Shown here in pieces: positions 59,080 through 64,000 of a stretch of 64,000 nucleotides of DNA (its first letter is position 1; every line of letters starts with the position of its first letter). A program made the position numbers and the translations under genes. This DNA is from Phaseolus vulgaris. Taxonomy: Eukaryota; Streptophyta; Magnoliopsida; Fabales; Fabaceae. The DNA lies in the NCBI RefSeq assembly GCF_000499845.2, contig NC_023756.2:44900291-44964290 (forward strand), written 5' to 3'. The notes beneath the pieces were generated by a model. It was not told where the DNA came from. It saw nothing but the letters and a program-made list of their open reading frames with translations, and made no database searches.

Positions 59080-59560
59080 GAGGGTAGGGGTCCAGAGAAC
59101 TATTGAGAAGATTCGTCATCTTCTTTCTTGTCAGTTATCATACTACTCTTCAACCTCCTTTGTCCGTTCCTCACCTTTCCTTCGTAGTCTCGGTTCTCAG
59201 TCTTCTCTTGAGCACCGAATGATGGTACCTACAGAAGGCACTCTGACGCTCAAGTTAGCAAAAGGCTTCCGCGTTCGATTGTCAGAGTACGGTAGAAAGA
59301 TGACGTACCTGTTTCTTGGAATACATGTTATTTATATTACCTATGGTGGACTTTCTTTATTGGACCAAGTTAAGGGGTTGGATCGTGTTTATGGTTGAAT
59401 TACCTAGTTCCTAATCACAGATTAGCTTTGTTGACCTTGATTGAGCATAATTGGACTTAAGCTATCGGTCGACCCGACGGACGCGTGTCTCAATTACATT
59501 CAGTCGATCCAAAGTTGGGGTCCGAGGCGTTATATCGGTCGTGCGGTCCCACTGATAAAA
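59080..59560 (-). mobile_element. Probable solo LTR, minus strand, same type as 56120-56541
   Basis: On the minus strand, ATAGGTAATATAAATAACAT (TATA-like) is followed by TAACTTGAGCGTCAGAGTGC and CTTCTGTAGGTACC (motif at 59223-59258). A 106-codon plus-strand frame through it (59078-59398) is an artefact. No internal retrotransposon domain is adjacent. Confidence 0.5.
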
Positions 59561-59773
59561 AAAATCTAAAATATGTTCTAGAATGTTTATCTTATAAATA
59601 CAAATATTTAATTTTTATTAGAATCAAATTATCTTTCCACTACACTATAACAGAAAAAGTAAGAAAAAAATGGAGAAGAAGGAAACAACCTTAATGTTAG
59701 ATTAATTAAGAGCCCACATTACATGGACTGTTCTGCGTTGTGAGCCCAATGTGTTGGAAATATTGTATGAACG

Positions 59774-60263
59774 TTTTCTTCCTGCAGCTCTATAGTTTCT
59801 TTATGCACTTCCACAAATTTTTAATTTCAAAATTACCCTCTTGTTTATAGAATTTGAAATATAATTTTATAATTCAAATCGTGAAGTTTAGAATTTATTT
59901 TATATTTTAAATTATAAAATTTGGAAGAAATTTTCTGAATTGTGAAATATTTTTCAAACTCTATTTTAAGAATATAAAATTAGATTTCAAACTCTATAAT
60001 TGGAATTGAGAAGTTATTTTATGGATTCTAAAATCTCTTTCAAATCCTACAATTTCAAATATAAAATTATATTTCAAATGGTAAAATTCCAAAAAGGTAT
60101 TTTATGAATTATCAAATATTTTTTAAAATCTATAACTTAAATATAATTTGAGAATCTGCTTCCAAATTTTAAAATTAAAAATATAACTTTTGAGGAGAAA
60201 TTAATTTTTTCATAAAAAAAATATGGAATTGCAGGAAGTAAATCCAGAAGTAGAGGAAGAAAA
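59774..60263. mobile_element. Family D-like element, copy 3
   Basis: It starts TTTTCTTCCTGCAGCTCTAT; the right side has TTGCAGGAAGTAAATCCAGA and AGAGGAAGAAAA. The interior is a degenerate array of AATTTGAAATATAA/TTATAATTCAAAT palindromes spaced about 40 bp apart, related in form to those of copies 1 and 2. Confidence 0.5.
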
Positions 60264-60282
60264 AACCAATTCTTTGGGGTAG

Positions 60283-60858
60283 TTTCTTCCTGTATCCCTA
60301 CATTTTTCTTCCTGCACCCCATAATGTTATGCAAAGATCAAATTGTCCCTATTATTTTTTAAAAACCCTAAAATATACTTGAATTATATTTATTATTTGC
60401 ATTTTGGATTATGGAATCCAGAAAATTTTCAGATTGGCACTTCTAGTAAAATTTCGGATCCACCAATTTGTAATTCAAAATATGCATTTCACATTCAGAA
60501 ATTCATCATTCAAAAAAATTATTTTGGATCCACCAATCCATAACAGAAATATGCATTCCGGATTCAGAAATCCATAATTCAAAAAAATTAGGCTTCTGGA
60601 TTCAACCAATCCATAACAAAATTAGGCTTCTGGATTCAGCAATTCGGAAATCATTAATTTATGCAAAACTTGCTTCTAGAACATCCCCTCATCCAAAAAA
60701 AATGATTCATTTCCAAATTGACGAATCCATAGCACACTCCCAAATCCCGATTTCCAGTAACCATGGTGTCCTTTTTCAAATTAAACGTCAATGTCAGTTT
60801 CGGAATTTAGAAAATTGTAGAAGTGCAGGAAGAAAAAACGTAGGGGTGCAGGAAGAAG
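60283..60858. mobile_element. Family D element, copy 4, with doubled termini
   Basis: The left end carries two copies of the terminus (TTTCTTCCTGTATCCCTACA at 60283, TTTTTCTTCCTGCACCCC at 60303). The right end carries two inverted copies (AGAAGTGCAGGAAGAAAA, then GTAGGGGTGCAGGAAGAAGA). The interior repeats GGATTCAG-AATCCATAA phrases. No transposase frame. Confidence 0.6.
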
Positions 60859-61806
60859 AAGCAATTGCTTGGAGTTTAAGTTTTTGTTGTGTTGTGATCA
60901 GAGAACACAAACTTTGAAAAAAAAAAAACTTAAACAAATCAATATCAATATTTTATTACATTTCTCTTGTCATGTGAGACAGATGGTAGAAAAAAAAGAG
61001 AAATACTGTTGTGATTTGCTTTTTTATTAAGATTGTATTTTTTCATCTTTTCATGTGTTTAATATTAAAAAACAAGCAAGTTACACTTAAAATTTTATCA
61101 GTTTAATATTTATTAATTTCAATTATACTTATTCTTGCATCTAAATTTTATTTCTTTTTAATTATTTTAAATTCGTAATAATTTCTGAATTTATATTATA
61201 TTTTATGATGTCATATTTTATATAATAATAAAAATTATTATTTTTTGTGATGTGAGACAGATGGCAGATAAAAGAAGAAGAGAAATACTGTAGAATTAAA
61301 GGACGGTTGTGATGGAGGGATAGAAATAAAAGAAAATAAGAGTAGCAGGTGAAAAAAATTAACTAAGACAGATTTTTTTTTTTAACTTCTTTGCTTTTGG
61401 TTAGTTTGTAACTTTTTGCCATGCAGAAAGAATGTGTATATGTTCATTCCCCACAAAATCAATGAATCCAAACGACAGTGTTATTAATTTATGCAATATA
61501 TAATGTTTTGTTAACATAATTTTCGTCAAAATCCTTATAATATTCTTTCACAGTCATTCTCACATGCTAGTCCATCCTACGAAGGAATTGAATATTGAAT
61601 ATGGTTTCTCCCAAACTTATCCGATACAAAAAACCAAATGCTACAAACGAAACCAGAGATTCATAATTGCACGTTCTCTTTTGTTGTCTCCAGCTCATAG
61701 AATATTATATCTCAGATTCAGAATTTCAGATTCACCTTTTATTCTTCCTCTCCATCACCTTCTTCCTCCGGAGCTTTTGTAGAAAGTTTTGGTTTTTCCT
61801 TTTAAG
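60859..61806. other. Intergenic DNA and PYD1 promoter and leader
   Basis: The phrase GTGAGACAGATGG(T/C)AGA..AGAGAAATACTGT occurs twice (60975 and 61253), a local direct repeat. The pyrimidine-rich stretch just before 61807 (TTCTTCCTCTCCATCACCTT) is a typical plant 5' leader. No other gene is seen. Confidence 0.45.
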
Positions 61807-64000
61807 ATGGCATCTTTGAGCATGACCCAGATCAGAGCTGGGAATTGGTCATCTGGGTTTGGCTTGAATTGGGCTGGGAAGGTTCAGGGTGGTTCCAGGA
61901 GCAGAGTTGGGTTTAAGGTGTTTGCTTCGGAAACTCAGGCTACAGAGCCTGATCTTAGTGTCACTGTTAATGGATTGCACATGCCCAACCCCTTTGTTAT
62001 TGGGTCAGGTCCTCCAGGGACCAATTACACTGTCATGAAGAGGGCCTTTGATGAAGGTTGGGGTGCTGTGATTGCAAAAACTGTAAGCTCTTTTTACTTC
62101 ATTTACTCACAGCCCACCTTTTCTGTATTAGACTAGTTTGTGTATTTAAAGTGTTGTTTGGTTTCTTGGTTTGTGAATTGTAATTTTTGAATTAAGGATG
62201 GAAACCGGAGAGTTGGAGTTTTGTGGTCTGAAAGACCAATCTTTTGATCTGTTGTTCAGCAAAAGCTGGATTATGCCGTCATGTTTGGTTATTAGTTATG
62301 AGCTTCTGTTGGTTGTCCTGTCATCAAGTTATTTTAGGCCATAGATCTTCATGGTTTGTTCAAGGTGACACTTGTTGATTTTCCTGGCAGATCATCAATA
62401 TTTCTCTTGAATCTTGAATTGTTGTTGATTATGTATTTAGGTGTATTTTATAGTTATAGTTTTGGTTCCTTTCTTTCCCAAGAGTGTAGTTGGAGATAAC
62501 ATTAGTTTATTGAAAAAAGTAGGAAAAGGTTTAAAAGGTGTAATTGATACAGTGCTAGAGAGCGTGTGGGAAGTGTGTATGGTGCTAAAATAAACTGTTA
62601 GCTCGGCATATGTGCTTATTTGTTTGGCTCATGGTACGGAAGGAATAATGACAAATACCGCACAATCCGTCTTCATAGCTTATTATTTTAGCTGTTGAAA
62701 TATGAACGTTTTCTACTTCAGGTCTGTCTACAGGTGAGTTGCTGTATGAACAACTCATGAACAGGCAGTCAAAAAATCAGAAACATGAATCTTCTAAATG
62801 CAGTCTTTTTGGTTAATTCTCTGGCTTCCATTTGATAGAACTGATCTAATCAATACGGCAGTCAAGTTTCTACTCTATCTTTTTTGACCTTAGATCTATT
62901 TTCATTGTTTTATATAGCTTGAATAGAGGGGGGAAATAAGCTTTAATAATGTTGATCATAGTTTTGGGATTTGTGCTGTAAAATATAATGATTTAATGCA
63001 ATTAGTTTATCATCATAACTCACAATGTGAATATATACCATGATACTGCATTTTGTTTTTGATTGCTTTCTAATTTGACTAGTGTTGCCAGAGAGTGTAA
63101 GTTTCCAGTGAAATTGCTTTCTCTCTTTCAAATTTAATCAATACCTACCTCTTGAAGTATTCCTTTTCCTTTGGACCATAAAATTTATCTAAAAGAATTA
63201 GGAAACTTAATTCATAACCAATAGAATTATCATTTTTAGGTGATAGTGAGTTGATGGTGATTTACTGTCAAGAAGTTGATAAGCTCTCTAGGGTACTGTA
63301 TTTCACAGATTCAGAAAGGATCAGCCATATAACTGGACATGGAATGCTTACATATTACTTTTTGAGATGAGCATGATGCCAAATATTTTAATGCTATATC
63401 TCCTTACATGATTGTCAGAATCAATAGATATGCAGAAGGCAGAACTGCCCTTTCTGTAAAAAATGTGAAGTGGTTGGTTCTTGGCTTCTTGCTATTGAAA
63501 ATTTGAACCATACTGGATGCATGGATCCAATATATATAAAATATAATGAAGGATAATTAAAGTTATGGACTTTGGTGTAATTGTTTTAGTGGTGAATTTG
63601 TTGTTTCTTTCAAGATATGGATCAATAGAGCTGTTATTTTAATATTTACATGTTTTGTACTATTCATTTGGAGTTAGTTTCCTGACTGGGATTTTAAATT
63701 TCTAATTCTATTTGGGATATGTATTCCATTGTGTATAGATAATTTCTCATGAAGGCAATGACTTGTTTTTACTCTTTTTTTGTTAAATTTTCCATACACT
63801 TTTTCTTAACAGAACTCTGTACCTCTGTCTAATATGAACACACTTAAGTAATGTTCCCTTTTTACTCTATTTTGAAAGATTTGGTATTATTCTTTTGCTA
63901 GGTATCACTTGATGCAGCAAAAGTTATAAATGTAACTCCTCGATATGCCCGATTACGGGCAAGTGCAAATGGCTCTGCAAAAGGAGAAATTATTGGGTGG
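61807..64000 (+). CDS. PYD1: Dihydropyrimidine dehydrogenase (NADP+), plastidic, first two exons, cut by window edge
   Basis: Exon 1 is 61807-62082 (92 codons) and exon 2 runs from 63902 to the edge (33 codons); the GT..AG junction restores GAVIAKT-VSLDAAKVINVTPRYA. The start MASLSMTQIRAG follows a pyrimidine-rich leader; the frame also opens at a TTG at 61789. Residues 1-40 look like a plastid transit peptide (Ser/Gly/Arg-rich, few acidic). From about residue 50, DLSVTVNGLHMPNPFVIGSG and PPGTNYTVMKRAFDEGWGAV match the FMN-binding barrel of dihydroorotate dehydrogenase/dihydropyrimidine dehydrogenase proteins, closest to Arabidopsis PYD1. The enzyme reduces uracil and thymine with NADPH, the first step of pyrimidine breakdown, which recycles nitrogen. 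The rest of the gene lies beyond the window. Confidence 0.95.
62083..63901 (+). other. Intron 1 of PYD1 (1819 bp)
   Basis: Bounded by GTAAGC and TTGCTAG. It is T-rich, as plant introns are, with no recognised transposable element or nested gene. Confidence 0.85.

Noticed and set aside
59078..59398. 106-codon plus-strand ORF
   Set aside because: It lies inside an LTR-like sequence read on the opposite strand; no protein family is recognisable.
1..64000. CRISPR arrays, bacterial operons, prophage or tRNA genes
   Set aside because: The window is plant nuclear DNA with spliced genes. No regularly spaced palindromic array with unique spacers, no ribosome-binding-site organisation and no tRNA cloverleaf was recognised. 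A tRNAscan run would settle the last point.

Overview
The window is nuclear DNA of a flowering plant. It is strongly AT-rich and dominated by transposable-element debris, with a few compact genes. The proteins are typical eudicot versions, and the repeat profile (foldback elements with CACTACAAGAAAA ends, a TGTTGGAG...GCCGGTTTTATGGG LTR, TTGAGCGTCAGAG LTR motifs) fits a legume, most likely of the Phaseolus/Vigna group. The species call is an inference.

Five protein genes of clear identity lie wholly in the window, and one is cut by the right edge. From left to right they are: an intronless U-box ubiquitin ligase of the PUB20/21 type (15113-16426, +); a four-exon BAP31-like small ER membrane protein (21405-25603, -); an intronless P-type pentatricopeptide repeat protein matching EMB3101 (31860-33368, +); an intronless MAP kinase kinase of the MKK7/MKK9 group (42795-43748, +); a second, two-exon MAP kinase kinase paralogue in tail-to-tail orientation (49738-51420, -); and the first two exons of dihydropyrimidine dehydrogenase PYD1 (61807 to the edge, +). 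One RNA gene is clear: a MIR166 precursor on the minus strand at 28423-28584, with mature and star strands on a well-paired stem. For four of the plus-strand genes the longest open frame begins at a TTG; the starts given here are the first in-frame ATG.

The remaining DNA is repeat-rich. Family A is a set of about 320-390 bp foldback elements with CACTA-like ends (seven recognisable copies). Family D has TTTCTTCCTGCACC ends and internal arrays of GGATTACATAATCC palindromes (four copies). Family B is a dispersed repeat of about 240 bp. There are also Helitron-like elements, one carrying a nested 128 bp solo LTR next to a paralogous empty site, solo-LTR-like pieces, a LINE remnant, a GC-rich island with a 30 bp minisatellite, several local tandem duplications (1.1 kb, 480 bp and 430 bp periods) and a foldback with arms of about 385 bp at 8.1-8.9 kb.

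The genes do not form a pathway. The most interesting biology is the MAP kinase kinase pair. The intronless copy has alanine at the first activation-loop phosphosite of the plant S/T-x5-S/T motif. The other copy keeps both phosphosites but has a 714 bp intron and about 11 extra residues in the N-lobe. Both keep the catalytic residues, the N-terminal docking motif and a similar GTGGG-CCCAC promoter box.
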